Source: an uncultured Spartobacteria bacterium (GTDB lineage: Bacteria > Verrucomicrobiota > Verrucomicrobiia > Chthoniobacterales > Terrimicrobiaceae). From it: a stretch of 64,000 nt of DNA. The DNA is taken from NCBI GenBank assembly GCA_937919825.1, contig CALFPA010000068.1, forward strand, positions 1 to 64,000, given 5' to 3'. The translations under genes were made by a program, and so were the position numbers. Each line of letters starts with the position of its first letter. The first letter of the stretch is position 1. Under the pieces are notes generated by a model. The model was not told where the DNA came from. It searched no databases and was given only the letters and a program-made list of their open reading frames with translations. Shown here in pieces: positions 8,229 through 17,458 of this stretch.

Positions 8229-8585
8229 TCAGGGAATCAAATCGACACCGAATTTCTTGGCAACGAGGGCAGTGGCGATGAAGCAGACGAAGGTCAGCAG
8301 GGCGCTCCAAAGAAGTGCCCACCAAAATCCCGTGCCCTTATGCAGAAGCCACGGCAGAAGCAGGAACATCGGCAAGGTCGGGATCACATACCAGAAGGTG
8401 TAGAAGGCATGGCTGGCGAGTTTTTCGGTGCCTTGCTTTTCCAGATGCAGCCAGACCATCACCATGATTGTGACGAATGGCAGGGAGGAGATCAGGGCGC
8501 CAAGGCGGTCGCTCCGTTTTGCCAACTCCGAGACCAGCACAATAACGAATGCGGTGACGGCATATTTTGTGATGAGGAGAGTCAT
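8229..8585 (-). CDS. DUF3147 small membrane protein
   Basis: This encodes 118 residues with four hydrophobic helices connected by short loops. The N-terminal pattern SELAKRSDRLGALISSLP is the DUF3147 signature (small inner-membrane proteins of unknown role). The gene begins 6 bases after the alcohol dehydrogenase stop, so the two are probably cotranscribed. No function can be assigned. Confidence 0.75.
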   Translation of the reverse strand: MTLLITKYAVTAFVIVLVSELAKRSDRLGALISSLPFVTIMVMVWLHLEKQGTEKLASHAFYTFWYVIPTLPMFLLLPWLLHKGTGFWWALLWSALLTFVCFIATALVAKKFGVDLIP

Positions 8586-8591
8586 ACGCGA

Positions 8592-9599
8592 TCAGGCTTT
8601 CAGAACGATCCGGTAGCGCGGGCTGTCGTGCTCGAGGAGGTCGAGGGCGGCATTCACATCGGAGAGCGGGAATTCCTGCACGATGGGGGCGATTCTGTGG
8701 CGGGCGCAGAATTCGAGCATCTTCGCGGTGGTGGAGGGACTGCCGAGCGGGGAGCCTGAGACACTGCGCTGGCCCATGATGAGCGGAAACGCTCCAATCG
8801 GCATCGGCTCGAGGACGGCGCCGACGGTGTGTAAACGGCCGCGCGGGGCGAGGGCGTTGATGTATTCACTCCACTCCAGAGGCACATTCACGGTGCTGAG
8901 GATGAAATCAAACCGACCGGCTTCGGCTTTCAGCGCTGAGGAATTTCTGGAATCCACCACGCGGTGTGCGCCGAGTTTTGCGAGTTCGGAAGACTTGTCG
9001 GGATTGGATGAAAACGCCGTGACCTCGCAGCCCCATTTGTTCAGGAATTGGACGGCAAGGTGGCCGAGCCCGCCGATGCCGATGACGCCCACGCGGTCGG
9101 TGGGGCGGACATTAAATTCCATGATCGGGTTGAACACCGTGATGCCGCCGCAGAAAAGCGGTCCGGCACTTTCTCCTGGGAGGGTGTCGGGGAGTGGCGT
9201 GGTCCAAATCCAATGGGAACGGACGCGATCAGCGAAGCCGCCGTGACGGCCCACAATCACGCCTTCGCCCTTGGCGCAGAGGTTTTGGTCGCCGCCGAGA
9301 CATTGGGGGCAGGTCATGCAACTTCCGGAGAACCAACCCACGCCCACACGGTCACCGGGTTTCACGGATTTCACCATCGAGCCCACCTCCTCGACGCGGC
9401 CGACAATTTCGTGGCCGGGAACGAGCGGGTAGGCGGACATTCCCCATTCGTTGCGGAGCATGCTGAGGTCGGAGTGGCAGATACCGCAATACTCCACCCG
9501 GATGTCGACCTGTTCGGGGCCGAGTTCGGGGAGCGTGAATTCAAAAGGTTCGAGGGGCGAGTTGGAGTCTTTGGCGGCGTAGGCTTGGACGATTTTCAT
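8592..9599 (-). CDS. Zinc-dependent alcohol dehydrogenase (YahK/CAD-like)
   Basis: This encodes 335 residues of the medium-chain dehydrogenase family. Catalytic zinc ligands are in YCGICHSD and GHEIVG, and structural zinc ligands in CMTCPQCLGGDQNLC. The Rossmann motif GIGGLGHLAVQF is followed by FSSNPDKS, whose Ser/Asn after the second strand suggests NADPH. It probably reduces aldehydes in the cytoplasm, as in the cinnamyl-alcohol/YahK group. ATG at 9599 is chosen because the open frame further upstream only shadows arsC. It lies 34 bases after arsC and may belong to the ars transcript. Confidence 0.9.
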   Translation of the reverse strand: MKIVQAYAAKDSNSPLEPFEFTLPELGPEQVDIRVEYCGICHSDLSMLRNEWGMSAYPLVPGHEIVGRVEEVGSMVKSVKPGDRVGVGWFSGSCMTCPQCLGGDQNLCAKGEGVIVGRHGGFADRVRSHWIWTTPLPDTLPGESAGPLFCGGITVFNPIMEFNVRPTDRVGVIGIGGLGHLAVQFLNKWGCEVTAFSSNPDKSSELAKLGAHRVVDSRNSSALKAEAGRFDFILSTVNVPLEWSEYINALAPRGRLHTVGAVLEPMPIGAFPLIMGQRSVSGSPLGSPSTTAKMLEFCARHRIAPIVQEFPLSDVNAALDLLEHDSPRYRIVLKA

Positions 9600-9633
9600 A
9601 GCGCGGCGATCATCGGCGGGGCGCTGGGGTTGA

Positions 9634-10083
9634 TCAAGCGGTTCTGCCATTTCGGCGGCGCGCGGCGTAGGCGAGGAAGGCGGTTTGGATTTCGTCGCGG
9701 ACGCGGCGGAACTCGGCGAGGATTTCCTCCTCCGTGCCTGTGGCGTGAGCAGGGTCGTCGAAGGGCCAATGGTGGCGATGCACCTGACCAGGGAACACGG
9801 GGCAGGCTTGTTCGGCATTGCCGCAAACGGTGATGACCGTTTCGATGTCGCGATCGAGAAAATCATTCATCGATTTCGAGGTGTGGGAGGAAATGTCGAA
9901 CCCGATTTCGGCGAGAGCGGAGATGGCTTTCGGGTGGACGAAGCCGCTGGGTTGGGATCCGGCGCTGTGGACCTCGAGGATGTCGCCGGCGGCGGCGCGG
10001 AGGATGCCCTCGGCCATGTGGCTGCGGCAGGAGTTGCCCGTGCAAAGAATCAAGACGCGGGGTTTCGAGGCGGGGGCGTTCAT
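9634..10083 (-). CDS. arsC: Arsenate reductase, thioredoxin-coupled type
   Basis: This encodes 149 residues. The low-molecular-weight phosphatase-like loop is CTGNSCRS (C-x5-R). The second and third redox Cys are in [14 protein letters not shown], the disulfide cascade of thioredoxin-dependent ArsC. The [11 protein letters not shown] segment carries the catalytic Asp region. It reduces arsenate to arsenite for export by Acr3. The ATG at 10083 overlaps the acr3 stop by 4 bases, so arsC is the third gene of a coupled arsR-acr3-arsC operon. Confidence 0.93.
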   Translation of the reverse strand: MNAPASKPRVLILCTGNSCRSHMAEGILRAAAGDILEVHSAGSQPSGFVHPKAISALAEIGFDISSHTSKSMNDFLDRDIETVITVCGNAEQACPVFPGQVHRHHWPFDDPAHATGTEEEILAEFRRVRDEIQTAFLAYAARRRNGRTA

Positions 10084-11159
10084 CGGGTCAGGCCGCGTTG
10101 ATACCAAGCTTTAGTTCCGACACAGAAACGGCAAACGGAGAGCATGACCGGCACTTCCACAAGCACGCCAACGACCGTGGCCAAGGCGGCGGGCGAGGAC
10201 GGGCCGAAGAGCGTGATCGCCACGGCGACGGCGAGTTCGAAGAAGTTGCTCGCGCCGATCAGCGCGCCGGGCGTGGCGATATCATGGCGGACCTTGAAAA
10301 GCCGCATCAGCAAGTAGGCGAGGCCGGAGTTTAAGTAGACTTGAATCAAAATCGGCACGGCAAGCAGGGCGACCATGATTTTGTTGCCGAGGATATTTTC
10401 GGCTTGGAAGGCGAAGATCAGCGTGAGCGTGGCGAGAAGGGCGGTGATCGCCACGGGACGAAAAGCCGGGAGGAGCTTGTGTTCCAGCCAAGCGAGGCCC
10501 CTCGTTTTAAGAAAGAACGCGCGGGCGGAGTAACCCGCTGCCAATGGCACGACGATGAAAACGAGCACAGAGGTCAGCAGGACGCCGCCCGGAATGTGGA
10601 CTCCTGTGACACCAACCAGCAGCATGACAATCGGGGCGAAAGCGAAAACCATGATGAGGTCGTTGATCGCCACTTGAGCCAAGGTGTAGGGTCCATCGCC
10701 ATCGGTGAGGTAGCTCCAGACAAAGACCATCGCGGTGCAAGGCGCAGCGGCGAGGATGATGAGTCCGGCGACTTGGTTTTTCGCCGTCTCTGGATCGATC
10801 CACCCGAGAGTTTTGGCGAAGAGTTCCGTCACCAAGAGCCAGCCGAGCAGCGCCATGCTGAAGGGTTTCACCAGCCAGTTGACGAACAATGTCACGGCCA
10901 GGCCACGGGGTTTTGCAAAGACGCCGCGCAGTCCCCCGAAATCAATCTTCAGCATCATGGGAAAAATCATGAGCCAAATGAGAATGGCGATCGGCACATT
11001 CACATGGGAGTCGGTGCCGAATTCGAGTTGGCCGATGTGGCGGGTGAAGGCGGGGAATGCCGTTCCCAAGCCGATGCCGAGGCCCATGCAGAGAAAAACC
11101 CAGAGCGTGAGATGGCGTTCAAAGAGGTCGAGGCGCTTGGCGGGAGTGGAGTCGTTCAT
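10080..11159 (-). CDS. acr3: Arsenite efflux permease, Acr3 family
   Basis: This encodes 359 residues with ten predicted membrane helices. Acr3 hallmarks are [12 protein letters not shown], the helix-4 Cys in [13 protein letters not shown] that is required for arsenite transport, and the late [18 protein letters not shown] block with its conserved Glu. It exports As(III) across the inner membrane using the proton gradient. It overlaps arsR and arsC by 4 bases on each side, so all three are translationally coupled. Confidence 0.93.
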   Translation of the reverse strand: MNDSTPAKRLDLFERHLTLWVFLCMGLGIGLGTAFPAFTRHIGQLEFGTDSHVNVPIAILIWLMIFPMMLKIDFGGLRGVFAKPRGLAVTLFVNWLVKPFSMALLGWLLVTELFAKTLGWIDPETAKNQVAGLIILAAAPCTAMVFVWSYLTDGDGPYTLAQVAINDLIMVFAFAPIVMLLVGVTGVHIPGGVLLTSVLVFIVVPLAAGYSARAFFLKTRGLAWLEHKLLPAFRPVAITALLATLTLIFAFQAENILGNKIMVALLAVPILIQVYLNSGLAYLLMRLFKVRHDIATPGALIGASNFFELAVAVAITLFGPSSPAALATVVGVLVEVPVMLSVCRFCVGTKAWYQRGLTR

Positions 11160-11512
11160 GGCTTGGTGATGGAGGTCGGGAGGCAATCCGAGGTTTTCAT
11201 TAATTGATGCAAGCGGGCGGAGTCCTTCCGAAAAACCGCCTCCTCGCCGCAGCAATCCTGAAGGCAGGCGAGGTTCTTTTGGAGGAGCGGTGATCGCTTA
11301 TCAGGCAGGCTATAAACCATCCACTGCGCGCGGCGTTGGCATTCGATCAACCCCCGACGACGCATGTAGGCCAGGTGGCGGGAGATTTTAACCTGTGGCT
11401 CGCGCAACACCTCCTGAATGTGGCACACGCACAGCGGCCCCCGCAAAAGAAGATGCGCGATGCGAAGGCGAGTTCTGTCGCAAAGGCACTCGTGGATTCG
11501 AATCAACTCCAT
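11156..11512 (-). CDS. arsR: ArsR-family metalloregulator
   Basis: This encodes 118 residues with a winged-helix fold. The metal-sensing CVC motif sits in LRGPLCVCHIQEVL, matching the ELCVCDL site of arsenite sensors. The recognition helix follows in VKISRHLAYMRRRGLI. A CLQDCCGEE segment near the C-terminus offers further thiol ligands. It represses the operon until As(III) binds. The operator lies just 6 bases upstream of the ATG. A plausible -10 (TATACG) within it would place transcription start at or beside the ATG, so the mRNA may be leaderless. Confidence 0.92.
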   Translation of the reverse strand: MELIRIHECLCDRTRLRIAHLLLRGPLCVCHIQEVLREPQVKISRHLAYMRRRGLIECQRRAQWMVYSLPDKRSPLLQKNLACLQDCCGEEAVFRKDSARLHQLMKTSDCLPTSITKP

Positions 11513-11518
11513 GCCATG

Positions 11519-11546
11519 CCGTATACTCGTAAAAACGAATATGCGG
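11519..11546. promoter_or_regulatory. ArsR-type operator
   Basis: A dyad has 12-base arms separated by AAAA: CCGTATACTCGT (11519-11530) and ACGAATATGCGG (11535-11546). The arms are complementary at 10 of 12 positions, and the core ATA-N-TCGT/ACGA-N-TAT matches the usual ArsR/SmtB operator pattern. Its position directly in front of arsR fits autorepression. Confidence 0.8.
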
Positions 11547-11579
11547 GAAGTAAAATAAACGAGGCGCAGCCTGTGGGCG

Positions 11580-12017
11580 TTAGATTTTGGAAATCTGAGC
11601 GGCGAGGAGCTTCATCGAGCCTTCGGCTTTTTTGAGGGAGGTTTTGGCTTTGTCCCAGGCCTTGTCGTCCGAGGCGTGGTGGACGGTGTCGTAGGCGCGG
11701 GCAAGATTCTTGGCCTGGCCGTCGATCCGGGTGCGGATGGACTCCTCAAGGGCCGAGGTTTTGGCGGGGATGACTTTTAGGAAAGTCTGCAAATGCTGCT
11801 CCGCATCGTGCGCGGCGGGGATGTCTTTTTTCTCGATCGCAGCGGAGAGAGTGGCGTGCTCGGCCTCGATGGATTTCCAGAGGTCGGCGAGTTTTTCAGG
11901 AATCGCGGCTTCGATTTGGGAGCCATGATCGTGATTATGATTTTCGCTCGCGGAAATCAGGGGTGTGAAGGCGAGGGTGGCGATGGTTGCGAGCAGGGTT
12001 GGTGTGTTGGTTTTCAT
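11580..12017 (-). CDS. Exported helical protein with His-rich N-terminus, RND operon
   Basis: This encodes 145 residues with a Sec signal peptide ending near ISASE. An ENHNHDHG metal-binding-like stretch follows, then four amphipathic helices that look like a periplasmic helical bundle. I recognise no family. It overlaps the RND pump stop by 4 bases (12014-12017) and is the last gene of the efflux operon. By context it may be a periplasmic metal chaperone or sensor for the pump. It is unlike CusF, which is a small beta barrel. Confidence 0.75.
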   Translation of the reverse strand: MKTNTPTLLATIATLAFTPLISASENHNHDHGSQIEAAIPEKLADLWKSIEAEHATLSAAIEKKDIPAAHDAEQHLQTFLKVIPAKTSALEESIRTRIDGQAKNLARAYDTVHHASDDKAWDKAKTSLKKAEGSMKLLAAQISKI

Positions 12018-15000
12018 GGATTGGATTGGTTAGGGTTGAGCTGTTTCTCCGCCGCGCGGTGGCCAAATTTCCAGAAGATGAGGGGGCGGATGGTAAGGTC
12101 GAGGAGGGTGCTGGAGAAGAGGCCGAAGAAGATGACGACGGCAACGGGGTGGAGGATTTCGCGGCCGGGTTGGCCGGCGCCGATGAGGAGTGGGATGAGC
12201 GCGAAGCCGGCGGTGAGGGCGGTCATGAGGACTGGGATGATGCGTTCCTGCGTGCCGCGAATGATCATTTTTTGATCAAACGATTCGCCCTCTTCGCGGA
12301 GGAGGTGGAGGTAGTGCGAGAGCATCATGATGCCGTTTCGTGCGGCGATGCCTGTGAGGGCGATGAAGCCGACCATGGAGGCGATGGAGACGGTGCGGTC
12401 CGAGAAAAACCAGATTCCAACAACAGCGCCGATGAAGGCGAGGGGGATGTTCAGCATCACTTGGAGCGCGAGCGAAACGCTTTGGAATTGGAGGTAGAGG
12501 ACGAGGAACATGCCGGCGAAACTGGCGGCGCCGAGGAGGAGGATAAGTCGCGAGGCGCTGGCTTGGCTCTCGAACTGGCCGCCGTAGGTGAGGAAGTAGC
12601 CGGTGGGTAGTTCGACTTCGGCGGAGATTTTTTTTCGGGCCTCCTCGACGGCGCTCACGAGGTCGCGTCCGGCGACATTCGCGGAGACATAAATCCGGCG
12701 CTGGCTGTTTTCGCGGTTCACCATGTTGGGCCCCATCGCTTCGTCGACATCGGCGACGAGGCCGAGCGGGACGAGTTGGCCGTTGAGGGTATCGATCGGG
12801 ATTTTGCGGATGGAATCGATGTCGGTGCGGGCGGAGTCGGGGAGGCGGAGGGTGACATCGTAGGAGCGCTGGCCTTCGAGGACTTTGGTGACCGAGCTGC
12901 CGCGCAGGGCGAGTTCGGCGTAACGGGCGACCTCGCCGGGGCGCAGGCCGAAGAGGGCGGCTTTCTCGCGGTTGATGCGGACATGGACCTGCGGGATGAG
13001 CGTTTGGCGTTCCGCTTGGACATCGGTGAAACCAGGGACGCCGGCGACGATGTCGCGGATTTGCGCGGCTTTTTCCTCGAGGGTGTCGAGGTCATCGCCG
13101 AAAATCTTGATCGCGACTTGGGCTTGAACTCCCGAGAGGAGGTGGTCGATGCGGTGGGAAATGGGTTGGCCCACGCTGGTGAAGACGCCGGGAATTTCGG
13201 CGAGCTTGGCGCGAATCTCGGCGAGGATTTCGGCGCGCGGGCGCTTGGACGGGGCGAGTTCGAATTCGATCTCGGCGGAGTTCACCTCCTGCACATGTTC
13301 GTCGCCTTCAGCGCGTCCGGTGCGGCGTCCGATGGTGCTGACCTCGGGGACTTCACGGAGGAGCTTTTCGGCGACCTGGCCGATGCGGGAGCTTTCCTCG
13401 AGGGAGGTGCCGGGAGCGGTTAGAACAAAGACGGTGGCGCTGCCTTCGTTGAATGGCGGGAGGAATTCCCGGCCAAGGAAGGGAACCAGCGCGAGAGCGC
13501 CGAGAAAGGCGATCAGCACGAGGGCGAAGAGGGTTTTGGGAATGCGGAAACCGACGGCGAGGACTCGGGCGACGAGCCATTTGAAAAACCGCACAACCGC
13601 CCCGTCTTTCGGATGCGCCATGCGTTTCATATTTGGGAGAAGGTAGGAGCAGAGGGCGGGCGTCACGGTGACGGCCACAAGCAGACTGGCGCCGATCGAA
13701 ACGATGTAGGCCAGGCCCAGCGGGGCGAAGATCCGGCCTTCGATCCCGCCGAGGGCGAAGAGGGGAATGAAAACCAGAATGACGATGAGTGTTGCGAAAA
13801 CGATGGAATTTCGGACCTCACGGCAGGCGGAGAGCACGACGCCGGCGACGGGCTTGGGATTCGACGAGAGGCGGTTTTCGCGCAGGCGGCGGAAGACATT
13901 TTCGACATCCACGATGGCGTCGTCTACAAGCTCGCCAATGGCTACGGCGAGGCCTCCGAGGGTCATGGTATTGATGCCGAGTCCGAACCATTTGAAGACG
14001 ATGAACGAAATTAGGAGCGAGAGCGGAATGGCTGTGAGCGTGATAAAGGTCGTTCGAAAATTGAGCAGAAATAGCAGCAGGACAATCGCAACCATGATGC
14101 TGCCGTCGCGCAGGGCCTCTTCCACATTGGTGATCGCGCGCTCGATGAAGTTCGCTTGGCGGAAGATATCGTCGTGGATGGTGACTCCTTCGGGCATCGA
14201 TGCGCGGAGGGTTTCGAGTTCCTTCTCAATGGCGCGGGTGAGTTTCACGGTATCCGCGCCGGGTTGTTTGGCGACCGCGAGCATGACGCCGGGTTGACCG
14301 TTGATGCCGGCCTCGCCGCGTTTCACAAGCGGTCCGCCTTGGCGAATTTCGGCGATGTCGCGCAGGAGGATGTTTGCACCGCCCGGTGTGGCTTTGACCA
14401 CCGTGGTGCCGAGATCGGAGGGATTCTCGACGCGGGCCAGGTTGCGGATGAGTTTTTCCTCATAGGGCTCGAGCAGAAAGCCGCCCGAGGAATTCACATT
14501 GGTTTCATCCAGCGCGGTGCGGACCTCGTGGAGTGAAATGCCGTAGCCGATGAGCTTCGCGGGATCGACGAGGACTTGGTATTCTTTGAGATCCCCGCCC
14601 TGGATGGTGACTTGGGAAACGCCGGGGATCGCGAGTAGGCGGCGTTTGAGGTCCCATTCGGCGAGGCCGCGAAGTTCCATCGGGCCGACCTTCGGATTCT
14701 CGCTGGTGAGGCCGATGGCCATAATCTGGCCCATGATCGAGGAGATCGGGCCGAGGAACGGGCGGATGCCCTCGGGGAGGGTTTCACCAACGCCTTGGAT
14801 GCGCTCGGCGACGATCTGCCGGGCGAGGTAGATATCGGTCGTCCAATCAAACTCGACGAAGATGAGCGAGAGGCCGATGCCCGAGAGCGAGCGCACGCGC
14901 TCGACATGCGTCGCACCGTTGACGGCGGTTTCGAGGGGGAGTGTGACGAGGGTTTCCACCTCCTCCGGCGCAAGCCCGGGGGCTTCCGTGAAGATGGTGA

Positions 15001-15139
15001 CGGTGGGGCGGTTGAGGTCGGGAAAAACATCCACCGGCAGGCTTCGAAGAACCCACGAGCCGTAGGCCACGACAAGCGCGGCGAGGGCCACAACGAGCAG
15101 GCGGTTGCGAATGGAAAAGGCAATGATGCGGTCGAACAT
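12014..15139 (-). CDS. Heavy-metal efflux RND pump (CzcA/CusA family)
   Basis: This encodes 1041 residues, full length for an HME-RND transporter. Twelve membrane helices and two large periplasmic loops are evident. The TM4 signature is GELVDDAIVDVENVFRR, rich in acidic residues for proton coupling. Metal specificity cannot be settled: I do not see the Met pairs expected of a Cu/Ag pump, and the acidic TM4 is more like divalent-cation (Zn/Co/Cd) pumps. It is the inner-membrane motor of a tripartite system with the two genes upstream, lying 5 bases after the adaptor. Confidence 0.93.
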   Translation of the reverse strand: MFDRIIAFSIRNRLLVVALAALVVAYGSWVLRSLPVDVFPDLNRPTVTIFTEAPGLAPEEVETLVTLPLETAVNGATHVERVRSLSGIGLSLIFVEFDWTTDIYLARQIVAERIQGVGETLPEGIRPFLGPISSIMGQIMAIGLTSENPKVGPMELRGLAEWDLKRRLLAIPGVSQVTIQGGDLKEYQVLVDPAKLIGYGISLHEVRTALDETNVNSSGGFLLEPYEEKLIRNLARVENPSDLGTTVVKATPGGANILLRDIAEIRQGGPLVKRGEAGINGQPGVMLAVAKQPGADTVKLTRAIEKELETLRASMPEGVTIHDDIFRQANFIERAITNVEEALRDGSIMVAIVLLLFLLNFRTTFITLTAIPLSLLISFIVFKWFGLGINTMTLGGLAVAIGELVDDAIVDVENVFRRLRENRLSSNPKPVAGVVLSACREVRNSIVFATLIVILVFIPLFALGGIEGRIFAPLGLAYIVSIGASLLVAVTVTPALCSYLLPNMKRMAHPKDGAVVRFFKWLVARVLAVGFRIPKTLFALVLIAFLGALALVPFLGREFLPPFNEGSATVFVLTAPGTSLEESSRIGQVAEKLLREVPEVSTIGRRTGRAEGDEHVQEVNSAEIEFELAPSKRPRAEILAEIRAKLAEIPGVFTSVGQPISHRIDHLLSGVQAQVAIKIFGDDLDTLEEKAAQIRDIVAGVPGFTDVQAERQTLIPQVHVRINREKAALFGLRPGEVARYAELALRGSSVTKVLEGQRSYDVTLRLPDSARTDIDSIRKIPIDTLNGQLVPLGLVADVDEAMGPNMVNRENSQRRIYVSANVAGRDLVSAVEEARKKISAEVELPTGYFLTYGGQFESQASASRLILLLGAASFAGMFLVLYLQFQSVSLALQVMLNIPLAFIGAVVGIWFFSDRTVSIASMVGFIALTGIAARNGIMMLSHYLHLLREEGESFDQKMIIRGTQERIIPVLMTALTAGFALIPLLIGAGQPGREILHPVAVVIFFGLFSSTLLDLTIRPLIFWKFGHRAAEKQLNPNQSNP

Positions 15140-15144
15140 GAGAT

Positions 15145-16092
15145 TTAGTGACTGTGACCGTGTTCGTCCCCGGCGCCGACCGACTCGGCTCCAAGGTATT
15201 GGATCTGGTAGTTGCCGACCGTGACGACTTTTTCATCGGGTAGGACGCCTTCCACAATCTCGACGAGGTTTCCGGCGCGGATGCCAGTGACGACCTCCCG
15301 TTTTTCAAATTGGCCCTCGTCATTTTCGACAAAGACAAAAAGTTTTCCGAGCGATCCGAGGACGGCGCGGCGCGGAATAGCGACGACGGGCTGGGCTTCC
15401 CCGAGCGAGATGCGGAGGTTTCCGCGATAATTCGGGCGAAGGCGGTGCGCGGGATTCGGGATGGCGGCGTAGAGGTGGAAACCCGGATCCTCGGCGGCGT
15501 GGCCGGTGTCGAGGCGCTGGAGGACCCCCGGGAATTCCTCGCCGGGAAAAACATCAAGCGTGAGGGCGGCAGCCGCGCCGATTTGGATTTTGTTGAGTTC
15601 AGGGGACTGGAAGATGAGGCCCTGCGCGAGGAGTTGGGTGTCATCGCCGACCTCGACGAGCGTGGTTTCCGGCGTGAATGCGAGGCCAGGCATGGCGTTT
15701 TGAAGAATCACATGGCCGGAGACCGGTGAAGTAAGGGTTTGGGCGGGACTGCCGACCGCGAGAGGCGCGACGCGGACCACGGGATCGCCGGCTTGGATTT
15801 GCTGACCGAGTTTTACGAGAACCTCGAGAACGCGTCCGGCAAAAGGCGCGCTGACCGAGCCGTGTTTTTCGGGTGGGACAACGAGTATCGCGGGGATTTC
15901 AACCGAGGGGGCGAGATCGACAATGGTGGCGGTGGTGGTTTCGAGGCCGAGGTTTTTGCGTTGGGCGTCGCTGAGGGCGACGGGGCCGGTGTGCGCGGAG
16001 GTGCCCATTTGCGGGCCGTGATCATGGCCAGGGCCAGCGAGGAGAGATGACCACGGGATGCAGACGGCAAGAAGGAAGGAGAGGCGTTTCAT
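15145..16092 (-). CDS. RND periplasmic adaptor (membrane fusion protein)
   Basis: This encodes 315 residues with a signal peptide ending near LLAGPG. His-rich tails lie at both ends (GPGHDHGPQM after cleavage and DEHGHSH at the C-terminus), suggesting metal capture. A barrel-sandwich lipoyl-like domain is split around a short hairpin: SAPFAGRVLEVLVKLGQQI and LTSPVSGHVILQNAMPG. Beta-barrel and membrane-proximal domains follow. It bridges the RND pump and the outer-membrane factor. It overlaps the outer-membrane factor gene by 4 bases. Confidence 0.9.
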   Translation of the reverse strand: MKRLSFLLAVCIPWSSLLAGPGHDHGPQMGTSAHTGPVALSDAQRKNLGLETTTATIVDLAPSVEIPAILVVPPEKHGSVSAPFAGRVLEVLVKLGQQIQAGDPVVRVAPLAVGSPAQTLTSPVSGHVILQNAMPGLAFTPETTLVEVGDDTQLLAQGLIFQSPELNKIQIGAAAALTLDVFPGEEFPGVLQRLDTGHAAEDPGFHLYAAIPNPAHRLRPNYRGNLRISLGEAQPVVAIPRRAVLGSLGKLFVFVENDEGQFEKREVVTGIRAGNLVEIVEGVLPDEKVVTVGNYQIQYLGAESVGAGDEHGHSH

Positions 16093-17360
16093 TGGTTTTT
16101 TTCTTGGGTGGCGGCGAGGTATTCGCGGCGGATGGCGGGGTGGTTGCCGGTGGTGGATTCGAGGTCGGCGAGGGCGAGGGCGAGCTGGGATTGAAGGGCG
16201 ATGCGTTCGAGGCGGAGTTGGCCGAGTTTTTCGCGCACAATGAAGAGGTCGCGCATGTCCACCCGGCCGGTTTCAAAGGCGGCGGTCATTTCTTCGACCG
16301 ACTGGGAGACGGGGGCGAGGGTTTGGGTATCGAAGGCCGCGAGGCGGGATCGGAGCAAGGCGACCCGGCGCAGGGCGGAGGCGAGGGAGTTTTCGATCAC
16401 GAGTTTCGCGGCCCGCAGGCGCGCACTGGTTTCGTTACGGCTGGCCGTGCGTTCTTCGATGGTGCCTTTCTTTTGATCCCAGACCGGGAGTGGAATCGAC
16501 ACGGCGAGACCGAGGAATTGGTCTGTGCCAAGGCCCTCGGGTTCGTCCGTGTTTTGGTCGTAGGTGTATTGAATGCCGAGGCGGATGCCTTCCCAAGCCT
16601 CTGCGCGAGCGAGTGCGATTTCGAGTCCGGCCTTTTCTTCCTCAAGGGTGAGGAGATCGACATCGGGACGGTGGATGGATTTTGGAGAAGATGGCGATCC
16701 GAGGTTTTGGATGGCGCTCTCGAGTGTTCCGGAGAGTTCGAGGGAGTCGTTCGCGCCGAGGCCGAGGAGGGTTTTCAATTTCATGAGCGCGAGGTTTTGG
16801 GTGAGGCGGGCCGAGTCGAGTTCGTTGGCGATTCGACGCTGGTCCACGAGCGAGAGGCTTTTCTCGGCGAGGCTGCCCTGGCCGGCGGCGAGGCGTTCCT
16901 CGGCGAGGGAGGAGGTTTTTTGTGATGCAGCGAGGAGGTCTTCAAGAGCCTTGGCACGGGCTTGCGACTCGAGAATTTCGATGCTCGTGGCGCGGACTTC
17001 GGCGATGAGGAGTCGCTCACGGTTGCGGATTTCGCGCAGGGCGCGGAGGACATCGACGCGGGCAGATTCGCGGGCGAGAGAGAGGCGTGCGGTGAGCGGG
17101 AAGGTTTGGGCAAGCCCGACGGTGAAAGCGCCCGCGCCTTCGTTGCGGAAGACGACTTCGCTCATGCCGGAGAGTTCGAGTTCAGGGTTCGGCCATTTGC
17201 CGGCTTGGGCGAGGCGGCCTTTGGCTTTGCTGACGGCGAAGCGCGCGGCTTGAAGTTCGCGGTTGTTGGCCAGGGCGGTTTGGATGGTGGATTCGAGGCT
17301 GATGCCGAATGCCGGCGTGGTCGCCAGAAGTGCGAGAAGGGTGAAAATTTTGAAATGCAT
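16089..17360 (-). CDS. Outer-membrane efflux factor (TolC/CzcC-like)
   Basis: This encodes 423 residues with a signal peptide ending near TPAFG. Two repeats of the outer-membrane efflux protein family are visible as long heptad helices: near the start (ALANNRELQAARFAVSKAKG) and in the second half (KAGLEIALARAEAWEG). It should form the trimeric outer-membrane and periplasmic channel of the metal efflux complex. It is the first gene of the three-component set and one of few here with a GGAG ribosome site, about 9 bases before its ATG. Confidence 0.9.
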   Translation of the reverse strand: MHFKIFTLLALLATTPAFGISLESTIQTALANNRELQAARFAVSKAKGRLAQAGKWPNPELELSGMSEVVFRNEGAGAFTVGLAQTFPLTARLSLARESARVDVLRALREIRNRERLLIAEVRATSIEILESQARAKALEDLLAASQKTSSLAEERLAAGQGSLAEKSLSLVDQRRIANELDSARLTQNLALMKLKTLLGLGANDSLELSGTLESAIQNLGSPSSPKSIHRPDVDLLTLEEEKAGLEIALARAEAWEGIRLGIQYTYDQNTDEPEGLGTDQFLGLAVSIPLPVWDQKKGTIEERTASRNETSARLRAAKLVIENSLASALRRVALLRSRLAAFDTQTLAPVSQSVEEMTAAFETGRVDMRDLFIVREKLGQLRLERIALQSQLALALADLESTTGNHPAIRREYLAATQEKNQ

Positions 17361-17458
17361 GAATGGAAGCTCCGGTGATGACGCGCCGGAACGCGGATGA
17401 TTTTAGAAGAGATGCCCGAAGCGGGCTAGTAAAGGGCACAGCTACGCCCCGAAGCCAA

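Noticed and set aside
12014-17360. Assignment of the RND system as Cu(I)/Ag(I) (CusCBA)
   Set aside because: No CusF-like gene and no visible Met-rich transport path; the acidic TM4 motif fits divalent metals equally well or better, so the metal is left open.
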